Source: UBA6049 sp965662345 (lineage in GTDB: Bacteria; Bacteroidota; Bacteroidia; Flavobacteriales_G; Salibacteraceae). From it: a stretch of DNA of 64,000 nucleotides. Within the stretch, counting starts at the first letter, position 1, and each line of letters starts with the position of its first letter. Shown here one piece after another: positions 8,331-17,884 of this stretch. A program made the position numbers and the translations under genes. Under the pieces are notes generated by a model. That model searched no databases and was not told where the DNA came from. It saw only the letters and a list, made by a program, of their open reading frames with translations. The stretch covers positions 1-64,000 of the forward strand of contig CBFIHE010000014.1 of assembly GCA_965662345.1 (NCBI GenBank), given 5' to 3'.

Positions 8331-9755
8331 TCACTTCACTTTTTGGTAGAGATAAACGTTGTACCAATCTCCGTTAGGCATTCTGTGCTCAAAAGCTGCG
8401 GGAACCGAGTCTAACATGGCAAAGCTACTATTGGTGTCTAGTAGAAGTTGGGGTAGATTTCCCTCGCTAGGGCCAAAGTGGTTATCGTAAAACACCAAAG
8501 TTCCCAAAGGAAGACCTTGTTCTGGTGCGTTAGGGTTTATCACCTTCTCTCTTGAATTTTCTGTAGTAAACGGATTCAAGTCCATCATAAAAGCAACAAT
8601 AGGGTTGTAATAGACTATATAATTATGATCTAGTTCTTTTTTCTGCACTCTTTCTACAAGTTCTTGAAGTGCAACTTCTTCTACCCCCCACTTTGTAGGT
8701 ATAGACAAATGGCCTGTGCCAGAAATTGCTCCTTGAAACTGCAAAAAGCCCAGGATGGCCATAATACCATAGGCTATGTATATGGTTTTTTTAGTCGGAA
8801 TAAGCTGCAAAAGCTCAAAACTTGCTGCTGCAACTAATGCCCCTACCGGGATAATACCAACCATAACTCGCGTTAGCCCAGCCGAGCTACCTGTGCCCAA
8901 AAACCAAACTACACTGTGTGCCATAAAGTAGCCAATTACCGCGGTAAGGATGAGGAACCAAGTAATACTCTCGCTATGGATGGCGGTAAACCGTTTCCAC
9001 TTCAAAACCAAATAAGCGATACCCGCAATGAAAAGGGTAATGTACCACCTTCCAAAAGTTTCTTCTCTGTAGTTCCAGAAGTGAAGTAACTCTCCAGAGC
9101 CGTAAACTGGAGCAGAACCATAAGGGCTTCCGGCCCAAACCCAGTCAAAACCGAGACCTGCAATTCCACCAATAATGGAATAAATGAGCACACCAGTTAT
9201 GGTTAGGGGGAGTGCTTTGTATTGCTTCATCAAAACCAATCCAATGATCCAAAGCGGCAAGAAAATGATGCCTTCTGTTCGTACCATTGGAATAAACGAA
9301 ATTACCAAGGCGCTCCATAGCCACTTGTTGGTTGCTCCAAAATAAATGGCCAAAATAAAAACCAAACCAAATAGAGGTTCTGTAAGTCCGCTCAACCAAA
9401 CAACAGGCGCTAACGTAGCTGTTAAAGCCATTAAGCCAGCTACTAGCGGGTATTTCAGCTCAAGTTTTTGTGCAGTTGAAAAAGCGAGCATTGCTGATAC
9501 GAGTCCACAACACAAATTGAATACCCTTACACCCATAAACCCAAGCTGTGCAAACGGGCTCGCCAATAACGTGAACAAAGGCTTTCCCCAATGGTCTAAC
9601 AGCAGGTGCGGCTGCTCAAAGGCATATTTCGCGAAATAGTAATGCATGAAGCTATCTGCTCCACCATAACCACCTTCACTTTGAAAAGCCGCTGCAACTA
9701 AAAAAGCACCCACCCCTACAATCAGGGCCGCCATGGTAACTCGCTGTATCCTCAT
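8331..9755 (-). CDS. Polytopic membrane protein, GT-C glycosyltransferase-like
   Basis: 474 residues with about ten membrane helices and a soluble C-terminal part (about 350-474). After the first helix the loop has GGADSFMHYY, with an Asp in the position expected for GT-C enzymes. It is the first gene of a minus-strand trio with the GT2 enzyme and the second GT-C protein, which together suggest assembly of a lipid-linked glycan at the outer face of the inner membrane. The two GT-C proteins are not obviously duplicates: lengths and loop motifs differ. Sugar and acceptor are unknown. Confidence 0.65.
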   Translation of the reverse strand: MRIQRVTMAALIVGVGAFLVAAAFQSEGGYGGADSFMHYYFAKYAFEQPHLLLDHWGKPLFTLLASPFAQLGFMGVRVFNLCCGLVSAMLAFSTAQKLELKYPLVAGLMALTATLAPVVWLSGLTEPLFGLVFILAIYFGATNKWLWSALVISFIPMVRTEGIIFLPLWIIGLVLMKQYKALPLTITGVLIYSIIGGIAGLGFDWVWAGSPYGSAPVYGSGELLHFWNYREETFGRWYITLFIAGIAYLVLKWKRFTAIHSESITWFLILTAVIGYFMAHSVVWFLGTGSSAGLTRVMVGIIPVGALVAAASFELLQLIPTKKTIYIAYGIMAILGFLQFQGAISGTGHLSIPTKWGVEEVALQELVERVQKKELDHNYIVYYNPIVAFMMDLNPFTTENSREKVINPNAPEQGLPLGTLVFYDNHFGPSEGNLPQLLLDTNSSFAMLDSVPAAFEHRMPNGDWYNVYLYQKVK

Positions 9756-9769
9756 GAATATATACTAAC

Positions 9770-10453
9770 CTAAACCTGTTCCATGAGTTTATCTACTGCC
9801 ATTTTTATGTTGTTCCTCACCTCAATAATAGAGGCTTCCATCATGTAACATGGCGCTGAAATAATCTTTAACGAATCGTCTACCGCTATCTCTCGCACAG
9901 ATTTTTCTACTGCAATAGCTCCTGTTTTCTCAATCCCTCCAGATATACCGGCAATATCGTAAGGAGATGTCTCTGCAGATGTTCCTACAGATAATGAAGC
10001 TTTGTGCACTGTTCCTTCTAAAGCTTTTGCCACAGTTGTTGGCCCCATGCAGAGTGCGGCTATGGGTTTACCTTGATCAACAATAGCTTGAATAAGTGTT
10101 GCAACATCAGCATTGATTGCACCATCGGGACCTGAAAATGCCCATTTAGTGTGGTTCTTTGCAGTGCCAAATCCGCCTGGAATGACTAATCCATCTAAGG
10201 TGGAGACATTCACTGTTTTTAAATCTTGTACATCTCCTCTAGCTATGCGAGCAGATTCTACCAGAACATTTCTGGTTTCATTCATTTCTTCACCATTTAA
10301 GTGATTTACCACATGATGCTGGTCAACATTTGGAGCCATACATACAGCCTCCGCACCTGCTTCAGCTAAGGCCAATAAAGTAAATACCGTTTCGTGAATC
10401 TCGGAGCCGTCATATACTCCGCTGCCCGATAAAAGAACACCTATTTTCTTCAT
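9770..10453 (-). CDS. elbB: ElbB, DJ-1/PfpI-family glyoxalase-like protein
   Basis: 227 residues, close to the usual length for ElbB. The Class I amidotransferase-like fold is shown by GVLLSGSGVYDGSEIHE at the N-terminus, VIPGGFG near residue 93 and the nucleophile elbow AALCMGP with Cys135. Family members have weak glyoxalase activity and were historically linked to isoprenoid synthesis; the true physiological role is unsettled. The gene overlaps the end of pepE by four bases (10450-10453), implying coupled translation. Confidence 0.9.
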   Translation of the reverse strand: MKKIGVLLSGSGVYDGSEIHETVFTLLALAEAGAEAVCMAPNVDQHHVVNHLNGEEMNETRNVLVESARIARGDVQDLKTVNVSTLDGLVIPGGFGTAKNHTKWAFSGPDGAINADVATLIQAIVDQGKPIAALCMGPTTVAKALEGTVHKASLSVGTSAETSPYDIAGISGGIEKTGAIAVEKSVREIAVDDSLKIISAPCYMMEASIIEVRNNIKMAVDKLMEQV

Positions 10454-11178
10454 GAGTAATCATTTTCTGTATGCAATAAAAAGTTGAAATCATCCGTTGG
10501 TTCAAGCTCTTGTGGAGCACTCCCAGGAGTAAAAATTCTAGCCGATAATTCTCCGTACAAGCGAAGTTTATCGTTCTCTAAAATAAGAGCAGAACCCTCT
10601 CTTAACCCTACCACGATTTGCGGATTGTAATGATGAAATTCATTGATTCGGGTTTCGCGTGTTTCGCCCATGTGCTTACTTGTAGGGTCTGGGTCTAGAT
10701 AATGCGGGTTAATATTGAAAGGTACCAATCCCATAGCTTTAAAGCTTGGCGGGTAAACAATGGGCATATCATTAGTGGTGCGCACAGAAACTCCCGTAAT
10801 GTTTGACCCTGCGCTAGTTCCCATATATGGCTTACCTGCTTCTACAGCCTTTTTCAATTTGTTTATTAGACCCGTTTCATATAAGGCGTTTAACAGTACA
10901 AAGGTGTTTCCGCCTCCAGTAAAAAAGCCGTCTGCCCAATCTATTGCATCATCAGGAGAATTGAATGTATGTACTCCCTTAAGCGTAATTCCGAGCTCAT
11001 TGAATACTTCAGCAGCTTTAGCGGTATATTCATCATGACTGATGCCTCCAGGTCTTGCATAAGGTATGAAGGCAATTTTATGGCATCCTTCAAAGAATCT
11101 CGACATCTCTTGTTTGAGATAGCTCAAATAGGGCTTTCCGTGTACAGTTGATGTACTTACTATAAGCAGCTTTTTCAT
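10450..11178 (-). CDS. pepE: Dipeptidase E (aspartyl dipeptidase, peptidase S51)
   Basis: 242 residues. The catalytic Ser122 lies in GTSAGSN and the following His is in INPHYLDP, both as in Salmonella PepE, which hydrolyses Asp-X dipeptides using a Ser-His-Glu/Asp arrangement on a Class I amidotransferase-like fold. No signal peptide is visible, so the enzyme is cytoplasmic. It is the first gene of a two-gene unit with elbB. ATG 11178 is clear. The 123 bases to the divergent TonB receptor gene hold no strong promoter match. Confidence 0.92.
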   Translation of the reverse strand: MKKLLIVSTSTVHGKPYLSYLKQEMSRFFEGCHKIAFIPYARPGGISHDEYTAKAAEVFNELGITLKGVHTFNSPDDAIDWADGFFTGGGNTFVLLNALYETGLINKLKKAVEAGKPYMGTSAGSNITGVSVRTTNDMPIVYPPSFKAMGLVPFNINPHYLDPDPTSKHMGETRETRINEFHHYNPQIVVGLREGSALILENDKLRLYGELSARIFTPGSAPQELEPTDDFNFLLHTENDYS

Positions 11179-11301
11179 ACTGCCAATTTACGAAGTGTGG
11201 ATGTAATTTCAGTCTAGGAAAAGCATGAATCTATTTTTCAAACGATGATGAGGTTAAACTAATTCCGCAGGGAAAACGTTTTTACCCCAAAATCAATCAG
11301 T

Positions 11302-13596
11302 TTGTTACTGCGACTCGCTCTCATATTTATGCTCTTTTTGGGGTGTTCCCTCTCTTTTTCGCAAACCATTCAGTTATTGGGTACTATTAAAGATGCGAAA
11401 AGTGGTAGCGCTATGCCCTTCGCCACGGTTGTTGCAGATTCTACCATTGCTACTACATCAAATAATCAAGGGCAATTCAGTTTACGCATTTCAACAGGTG
11501 CACACCGAGTTACAATCGGTTTTATTGGTTATCAAACAAAGGTTATAGAAGGTTACTTTACAAGAGATACAATACTATCAATAGGTCTCAATCCAGATGT
11601 TCAGCAACTAAAAGAAGTTGTAGTAAGTGAAGAAGCTTTCTTTGGGCAAGAGGTTGTTGAGCGAACACGGATGAGTAAAATCTCGCTCTCTCCTAAAGAA
11701 ATGAGCATGCTACCTACCATAGCTGGAGAAACAGATATCATAAAAGTGGCTCAATTACTACCTGGTGTTTCAAAAGGATTTGAGGGTACGAACGACTATT
11801 TTGTACGAGGTGGAGATGCCGATCAAAACCTAGTTCTATTAGATGGAGCAACGGTTTACAATACGGGGCACTTATTTGGCTTCTTATCTGTTTTTAACCC
11901 AGATGTACTCGGAGATGTGAGTATGACGACTGGCGGTTTTACGGCAGATCAAGGCGGTAGACTCTCCTCTATCTTAGATATTAAAACTACATCGGGTCAG
12001 GCAGATTCGGCAGAGATAGCAGGAAGTATTGGCATTATCGCATCGCGTGTAGCTTATCGCACACCTATTGTAAAAGATAAGGTTACGCTCACGTTGGGTG
12101 CCAGAAGAACCTATATAGACCAAGTACTAAGAACCCTTGATGCAGAGGTTCAGGTTCCCTATTTCTTTTATGATGTGAATGGTAGGTTAGATTACCGCCT
12201 AAATGAAAAGCACAACTTATGGTTTAGCGCTTACTTTGGTGCGGATGTGCTGGACTTTTCAAGATTAGATGACAGTCAGAGAGGCAATAGCAGCTTCAAC
12301 TCAAACTTCAACCTCACCAATAGTATTCAAAGTTTGGGATGGAACTACCAAATAAATAGTAAAGACCGTTTGGAAACCACTCTGAGTAGAACTGATTACG
12401 CCTACCTTTTGAATACCGAGTTTGAAAATAACGGTATAGATATTACAGGAGCCATAGAAGACCTGGCAATTCGCAGTAAATGGACACACTACTTTGAAAA
12501 CAAGAGCAAACTTACTGTGGGGTTTGAAGGAATCATTCACAGCATTCCAGAAGCAAGCCTTACCTCAACGGGGGTGATAAACGAATTTGTTCCTTCCTCT
12601 CAAAGTAGAGCTATTCAAGCGCAAGAGTATGCTGTTTTCGTTCAGTATGAGAAGGCTATAACAGATAAACTGAACGGAAGCATAGGACTAAGGCAAAGCA
12701 TGGGAATTGCAGATAACCGAACGTACCTAAACGCAGAGCCTAGAGCAGCCTTGCGCTATACCTTAAATGAGACTTCTTCTTTAAAATGGAGCTATTCGCG
12801 TATGACTCAGTATCTGCATCGCGTTAGCAGTTCAGCAATAAGTTTACCTACAGATATTTGGTACTCTATAACAGACAATATTGCTCCTCAAACGGCAGAT
12901 CAAATTGCATTGGGCTATACACGCTCTTTTCCTAGTTTAAGCTCATTCTTAACCGTTGAAGCGTATTACAAAAACATGAATAACCTAACCGAATATCTAG
13001 AAGGAACAAACTTGCTGCTTACGGCAGACTTTGAGTCGCAATTGGTGCAAGGCAGGGGCGATTCTTATGGTACTGAGGTTCTGCTGCGCCATGAAGGTGG
13101 AAGGCTACAAGGTTGGGCAAGCTACACCCTTTCATGGACCAATAGAAGATTTGAACAACTGAATAATGGGAACATCTTCCCCGCTAAGTATGATAGAAGA
13201 CACAGCGTAAGTTTGGTGGGGCAGTTTTCTTTAACAGACCGCTGGATATTCTCTGCCATTTGGGAGTATCTCTCTGGTGCCAGGTTTACTCCGGTTGTAG
13301 GTCAATACCTAATGGCAAACCCGGGTAACTCAGGAGTGGAGCTCATTCCTATATACACAGATCGAAATGAGGTTTCTATGTCTAGCACGCACCGCTTAGA
13401 CCTTGGGCTTATCCTTAAATCTAAACCACAGGCTAAGTTTAAATCTGAGTGGCATTTTAGCGTATATAACGTGTACAACAGGGCAAACCCAACTCAGGTT
13501 ATTGTTACCACTAATCCAGAGACGGGCGCCTTACAATATGTTCAATCCGGTCTGTTCGGTTTGCTTCCGAGCGTGGCTTATCATTTTAGATTTTAA
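11302..13596 (+). CDS. TonB-dependent outer-membrane receptor with carboxypeptidase-regulatory-like domain
   Basis: 764 residues. The signal peptide ends near FSQT; a carboxypeptidase-D regulatory-like domain covers about residues 24-105, the plug about 125-225 (LPGVSKGFEG, YFVRGGDADQNL), and the rest forms a beta-barrel ending in the aromatic YHFRF. Such receptors import large or scarce ligands using TonB energy. The frame has no ATG upstream; TTG 11302 gives the full signal peptide, while ATG 11329 would cut it short, so TTG is preferred. The gene is followed after one base by a DUF4249 lipoprotein, a pairing seen repeatedly in Bacteroidota. The ligand is unknown. Confidence 0.9.
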   Translation: MLLRLALIFMLFLGCSLSFSQTIQLLGTIKDAKSGSAMPFATVVADSTIATTSNNQGQFSLRISTGAHRVTIGFIGYQTKVIEGYFTRDTILSIGLNPDVQQLKEVVVSEEAFFGQEVVERTRMSKISLSPKEMSMLPTIAGETDIIKVAQLLPGVSKGFEGTNDYFVRGGDADQNLVLLDGATVYNTGHLFGFLSVFNPDVLGDVSMTTGGFTADQGGRLSSILDIKTTSGQADSAEIAGSIGIIASRVAYRTPIVKDKVTLTLGARRTYIDQVLRTLDAEVQVPYFFYDVNGRLDYRLNEKHNLWFSAYFGADVLDFSRLDDSQRGNSSFNSNFNLTNSIQSLGWNYQINSKDRLETTLSRTDYAYLLNTEFENNGIDITGAIEDLAIRSKWTHYFENKSKLTVGFEGIIHSIPEASLTSTGVINEFVPSSQSRAIQAQEYAVFVQYEKAITDKLNGSIGLRQSMGIADNRTYLNAEPRAALRYTLNETSSLKWSYSRMTQYLHRVSSSAISLPTDIWYSITDNIAPQTADQIALGYTRSFPSLSSFLTVEAYYKNMNNLTEYLEGTNLLLTADFESQLVQGRGDSYGTEVLLRHEGGRLQGWASYTLSWTNRRFEQLNNGNIFPAKYDRRHSVSLVGQFSLTDRWIFSAIWEYLSGARFTPVVGQYLMANPGNSGVELIPIYTDRNEVSMSSTHRLDLGLILKSKPQAKFKSEWHFSVYNVYNRANPTQVIVTTNPETGALQYVQSGLFGLLPSVAYHFRF

Positions 13597-13597
13597 C

Positions 13598-14446
13598 ATG
13601 AAGAAAGCTGTATTCTATATTCTCTTGAGCATTGTTGCTTTTGGTTGTATACCAGAAGATTTGGAAATAACCGATATTCCTGGACCCGATGAAAAACTCG
13701 TGGTTTCTTCTAGCTTACTGCCTCAAGACACTTTAATTTTTACGCTAACCAATAGTGTGAATATCCTTGACCCGGTGCTCAATATGAGCTTAGAAAACCT
13801 CATTGCAGAGTTAGCCGTATCAAATGCAACGGTTACCATTTCTGGTGGAGGTACAACCAATAGGTTAGTGCCTATTTCTGCAGGTCTTTATACACTGCCT
13901 AGCAGCTCGTTAGAAACGAACGTAGAATATACCCTTTCTGCTACTAATTCAGAAACTGGAGAAATGGTTACCGCTAAAGCTAAAAAGCCAATACCGGTAT
14001 CGTTTGATGCCGTTAGCGCAAAAGCGGTTCTTGCTATAGATGATTCGCTAGCTCGAGTAACCTATGCTTTTCAAGACGTTGCAGGAGAACCTAATCATTA
14101 TATGATTAATGTGCAGCGGATAAACCCCTCTGAATTTGACGAACGGGATTTACTAGATGAAGAGCCATTTACTTACCTCCTAACGGATGCTGGAAAAGAC
14201 GGAACGCGCATAGAAGGAGAGTTTACAGTATTTGATTTTGAAGGGTTTAACACAGGAGATACCCTCTTGCTCTCTATGGGTAATATTAGTGAAGACTATT
14301 TTGAGTTTTTAGAGGCTAGAGAAAGTGATCAAACAGGTATAGACTTGCTGTATGAGCCATTCAATTACCCCACCAATGTGAACGGGGGTTATGGCATTTT
14401 CTCTCTACACACAGTAGACTTGAGGGTGGTGCTTGTAGACAACTAG
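13598..14446 (+). CDS. DUF4249 family lipoprotein, partner of the TonB receptor
   Basis: 282 residues. A lipoprotein signal is clear: a short basic start, a hydrophobic run and the lipobox AFGC with Cys17. The rest is beta-rich and resembles the DUF4249 family: KLVVSSSLLPQDT near the start, followed by a domain with Ig-like composition. By analogy with SusD-type partners, it may bind substrate outside the receptor, but that is inference. It begins one base after the receptor stop, so the two are almost certainly one operon. Its stop codon shares a CTAG with the stop of the gene on the other strand. Confidence 0.8.
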   Translation: MKKAVFYILLSIVAFGCIPEDLEITDIPGPDEKLVVSSSLLPQDTLIFTLTNSVNILDPVLNMSLENLIAELAVSNATVTISGGGTTNRLVPISAGLYTLPSSSLETNVEYTLSATNSETGEMVTAKAKKPIPVSFDAVSAKAVLAIDDSLARVTYAFQDVAGEPNHYMINVQRINPSEFDERDLLDEEPFTYLLTDAGKDGTRIEGEFTVFDFEGFNTGDTLLLSMGNISEDYFEFLEARESDQTGIDLLYEPFNYPTNVNGGYGIFSLHTVDLRVVLVDN

Positions 14447-14778
14447 TTATTCGTTTGACGCTCTAAACATGTAATTTCTACCATAGGACCAACCATACAG
14501 ATACTTGCCATATTTTTAGCAGGAGCGAGTGACACCCATACCTTTTCGCCTTCTACTGGAGTAGGGATATAAGTCTTCAAATTTATTGGCTCTAATCGTG
14601 TGCCGTCTTCTAAAGTAAGCACCCAAGTACACCCATCTAATCCTGTTAAATCATTGGTGGTAATCACAACAGGATTCTCACATGAGCTTGCATATGGCGC
14701 AGGGTCATTGCCGCTTTTTTCGCATTTGTTAGATAAAAACGTTAAAACAATAGCGGATAAGAATACAAACCTTTTCAT
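14443..14778 (-). CDS. Small exported protein of unknown function
   Basis: 111 residues from ATG 14778. The N-terminus (MKRFVFLSAIVLTFL) is a signal sequence followed by SNKC; a Cys lies where a lipoprotein Cys would be, but Lys at -1 makes the lipobox atypical. The mature part has three further Cys (SSCEN, DGCTW, SICMV) and a fourth near the end, so disulfides are possible. No family is recognised. It converges on the DUF4249 gene with a four-base overlap. Confidence 0.7.
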   Translation of the reverse strand: MKRFVFLSAIVLTFLSNKCEKSGNDPAPYASSCENPVVITTNDLTGLDGCTWVLTLEDGTRLEPINLKTYIPTPVEGEKVWVSLAPAKNMASICMVGPMVEITCLERQTNN

Positions 14779-14836
14779 GAGATAAAGGTATATCAAACTA
14801 AAAAGCCCCGCTTTGTGTTATTTCTTCTCGAAAGAA

Positions 14837-16267
14837 CTATTCAATAAGTCCTTTGGCAATGGCGTAAGCCAACCGCACTCCCGCACCTGTACCGCCTGCA
14901 GAACGGTAGTCTTTGGCAGCATCTAGGTACGCTGGACCAGCGATATCTAGGTGAATCCAATCGTAATCTGTAAAGTGATGTAAGAATTTACCTGCTGTGA
15001 TCGCCCCGCCTTTAGGTCCGCCTAAGTTGCTCATATCAGCAATATCAGACTTTAGCAATTCATCGTACTCTCTCCAAAACGGTAGCTCCATGATGCGCTC
15101 ATATACCGCATCTCCTGCTTCTTTTACCAACTCGACCCACTCTTCATCTGCAACTTGCGTCATGGCAATTCCAAAATGACTAGTAATGGCTTCTGCAGCA
15201 CCCGTAAGGGTTGCCATATCAATCACCAACATAGGGTTGTAGCGTTTGGCATAAACCAACGCATCTGATAAGATGAGTCTTCCTTCAGCATCTGTGTTTT
15301 TCACCTCAACGGTAGTTCCGTCTGAAATGGTGATTACATCATCTGCTACTAGAGCATTCTTTCCGATGCGGTTATCTGTTGCTGGAATCAATGCAATGGT
15401 CCAAACAGGAAGCTCATTCTTAGCAATGGCATAAATACCACCTGTTACAGCTGCTCCACCACCCATGTCGCTTTTCATGGTAAGCATGTAACCACCAGGC
15501 TTTAAGTTGTTTCCTCCTGTGTCGTACACCACACCTTTACCTACTAAAACAAGCGGCTGGTCATTTATGGCATCTTCTGGCTTGTATTCCAAAATATTAA
15601 AAGTGGGTGGGTCATCACTCCCTCTATTGACGCCAATCAATCCGCCCATTTTTTCGGCTTCAATTTCGGCTTTGCCTAATACAGTTACATTGTATCCTGC
15701 TTTTTTGCCGCCTTCTTGCATGGCTTTGCTAAAAGCTTCTGCGTTTAGGGTTATAACAGGTTCGTTTACCAAGTTACGCGCCATGTAAACAGCCTCGCAC
15801 ACATTGGTGAGCTCTTCTAAATCTATATCAGCCAATTCACTCTTTACGTTGAGTGCTTTGAGTGTGTTTTCTTCTGGCTTGCTTTTGAAAGCGTTGTATT
15901 TATAGTTCGCCAATACGACTCCCTCTAAGAAGGGAAGTGCAAAATCTGTAAGCGCATTGGGAATGGTAACATTTCCTTCAACTGTCTTTTCTGTATTTAA
16001 GATTCCTGTTACTTGAGCACCTAACCTACGGGCGTCTTCTGCTGCGTTACCTGGTGTTTCATCTAACTTGTTTAGCAATACAACCACTGCAAAATCATTG
16101 CCTTGGGCGTAGGTAGATACGCTGTTGGCACTAGCATCGGCTTTTGCCCTAAAAGACTTGGTTTCTGTAATCCAGGTGGGTACAACGTTTGTGTTTTCTT
16201 TATCAACCAAAAACACCAAAGAGCCTGAATCGGCTCCTTGATGTACATGTAATTTCATTGTTTCCAT
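14837..16267 (-). CDS. Leucyl aminopeptidase, M17 family
   Basis: 476 residues. The C-terminal catalytic domain carries the M17 signature NTDAEGRL, preceded by VGKGVVYDTGG and MKSDMGGG, which supply Lys, Asp and Glu ligands for two metal ions. It removes N-terminal residues from peptides in the cytoplasm and works as a hexamer in known members. The N-terminal domain (about 1-170) is poorly conserved, as usual. ATG 16267 and ATG 16258 are both possible starts. Only six bases separate it from the upstream aldehyde dehydrogenase gene, so they form an operon. Confidence 0.92.
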   Translation of the reverse strand: METMKLHVHQGADSGSLVFLVDKENTNVVPTWITETKSFRAKADASANSVSTYAQGNDFAVVVLLNKLDETPGNAAEDARRLGAQVTGILNTEKTVEGNVTIPNALTDFALPFLEGVVLANYKYNAFKSKPEENTLKALNVKSELADIDLEELTNVCEAVYMARNLVNEPVITLNAEAFSKAMQEGGKKAGYNVTVLGKAEIEAEKMGGLIGVNRGSDDPPTFNILEYKPEDAINDQPLVLVGKGVVYDTGGNNLKPGGYMLTMKSDMGGGAAVTGGIYAIAKNELPVWTIALIPATDNRIGKNALVADDVITISDGTTVEVKNTDAEGRLILSDALVYAKRYNPMLVIDMATLTGAAEAITSHFGIAMTQVADEEWVELVKEAGDAVYERIMELPFWREYDELLKSDIADMSNLGGPKGGAITAGKFLHHFTDYDWIHLDIAGPAYLDAAKDYRSAGGTGAGVRLAYAIAKGLIE

Positions 16268-16273
16268 GTGTGT

Positions 16274-17818
16274 TTAAATATCAAATTTGATTCCTTGCGC
16301 TAACGGTAAATCCGTAGAATAGTTCAAGGTATTTGTTTGTCTGCGCATGTACGCTTTCCAAGCATCTGAGCCTGACTCGCGACCACCGCCTGTTTCTTTC
16401 TCGCCTCCAAATGCACCACCAATCTCTGCTCCAGAAGTACCTATATTTACATTGGCAATTCCGCAATCTGAGCCTGCTGCTGAGATGAATTTGTGGGCAT
16501 CTCGCATTGAGTTGGTCATTATGGCAGATGATAGACCTTGAACCACTCCATTTTGAATGGCAAGTGCATCATCAACACCTCCTGTATACTTGATCAAATA
16601 TAAAATTGGCGCAAAAGTTTCATCTTGAACTATTTCATATTCGTTCTTAGCTTCTATGATACACGGCTTCACGTAGCAACCGCTTTCGTATCCTTCTCCT
16701 GATAATACACCGCCTTCTACAATTACGTTTCCACCTTCTGCTTTTGCCTTGGCAATTGCATTTGTGTAGTTACTTACGGCATCGGTGTCTATGAGTGGAC
16801 CAACGTGATTATTCTCATCTAGTGGGTTACCTATACTCAGTTGATCGTAGGCTTTAACAACAGCATTCTTCACTTCATCGTACACATCTTCATGAACAAT
16901 GAGCCTTCTGGTAGAAGTACAGCGTTGCCCTGCTGTTCCTACAGCTCCAAACACAGCTCCAATTACGGTCATGCGTAGGTCTGCATCTGGGGTAACGATT
17001 ATCGCGTTGTTTCCACCCAACTCAAGAATAGATTTGCCAAGGCGCTCAGCCACTTTTGCACCAACTATTTTACCCATGCGGATAGAGCCTGTGGCAGAAA
17101 CTAGAGGTACACGTTTATCGGTAGTCATCATTTCGCCCACCTTGTAATCTCCATTTACCAAGCAAGAAATACCTTCTGGCAAATTATTTTCTTTCAATAC
17201 CTCAGCAATAATGTTTTGGCAAGCTACTCCACAAAGTGGTGCTTTTTCACTGGGTTTCCAAACACAAACATCACCACAAACCCAGGCAAGAGCGGTATTC
17301 CAACTCCAAACCGCTACTGGAAAGTTAAAGGCAGATATGATACCAACTACTCCCATTGGATGCCACTGTTCTTGCATGTGGTGCATTTCGCGCTCAGACT
17401 TAATGGTGAGTCCGTAAAGCTGACGAGACAAACCAACTGCAAAATCGCAGATATCTATCATTTCTTGCACTTCACCCCAACCTTCTTGAAGCGACTTACC
17501 CATTTCATAAGAAACTAATCTTCCCAGGGCATCTTTTTTCTCGCGAAGCTTTTCTCCGAATTGGCGAACAATCTCTCCACGTTTGGGTGCAGGAACTTCT
17601 CTCCACGTTAGAAATGCCTCTTGAGCGGTTACAATAACTTTTTCGTAATCTACTGCTGTGGTGGTAGTTACCTTACCTATGGCTTCTCCTGAAACGGGTG
17701 TGTAAGAAGTAATGCTCTCTCCTGATCCAAAGCTTTTCAAGCCTGTTGAGGTTCCTTGGTTTTCTGCTACTAAGCCCAATGTTTGAAAGGCTTGGCTCAT
17801 TCCATAATTTTCTGACAT
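16274..17818 (-). CDS. NAD-dependent aldehyde dehydrogenase, ALDH7 (antiquitin) family
   Basis: 514 residues, full length. Catalytic Cys300 is in GQRCTSTRR and general base Glu266 is in ELGGNNA; both phrases match ALDH7/antiquitin, which oxidises alpha-aminoadipate semialdehyde in lysine breakdown. SAFNFPVAVWSWNTA is the cofactor-binding segment. No lysine-pathway genes adjoin it, so the substrate assignment rests on family similarity. It is the promoter-proximal gene of the pair with the aminopeptidase. Confidence 0.9.
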   Translation of the reverse strand: MSENYGMSQAFQTLGLVAENQGTSTGLKSFGSGESITSYTPVSGEAIGKVTTTTAVDYEKVIVTAQEAFLTWREVPAPKRGEIVRQFGEKLREKKDALGRLVSYEMGKSLQEGWGEVQEMIDICDFAVGLSRQLYGLTIKSEREMHHMQEQWHPMGVVGIISAFNFPVAVWSWNTALAWVCGDVCVWKPSEKAPLCGVACQNIIAEVLKENNLPEGISCLVNGDYKVGEMMTTDKRVPLVSATGSIRMGKIVGAKVAERLGKSILELGGNNAIIVTPDADLRMTVIGAVFGAVGTAGQRCTSTRRLIVHEDVYDEVKNAVVKAYDQLSIGNPLDENNHVGPLIDTDAVSNYTNAIAKAKAEGGNVIVEGGVLSGEGYESGCYVKPCIIEAKNEYEIVQDETFAPILYLIKYTGGVDDALAIQNGVVQGLSSAIMTNSMRDAHKFISAAGSDCGIANVNIGTSGAEIGGAFGGEKETGGGRESGSDAWKAYMRRQTNTLNYSTDLPLAQGIKFDI

Positions 17819-17851
17819 AATCTATTTTTTGGTCAAATTCTATTCAAAGAC

Positions 17852-17859
17852 CAAAGTTA
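17852..17859 (-). promoter_or_regulatory. Promoter -7 element (TAACTTTG)
   Basis: On the minus strand TAACTTTG matches TAnnTTTG, 33 bases upstream of the ALDH start (ATG 17818), a suitable position for a promoter of the ALDH-aminopeptidase operon. It lies just beyond the end of the upstream receiver gene. No good -33 box is seen. Confidence 0.45.
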
Positions 17860-17884
17860 GAAATACAAGAAGGGTAACGTTGGT

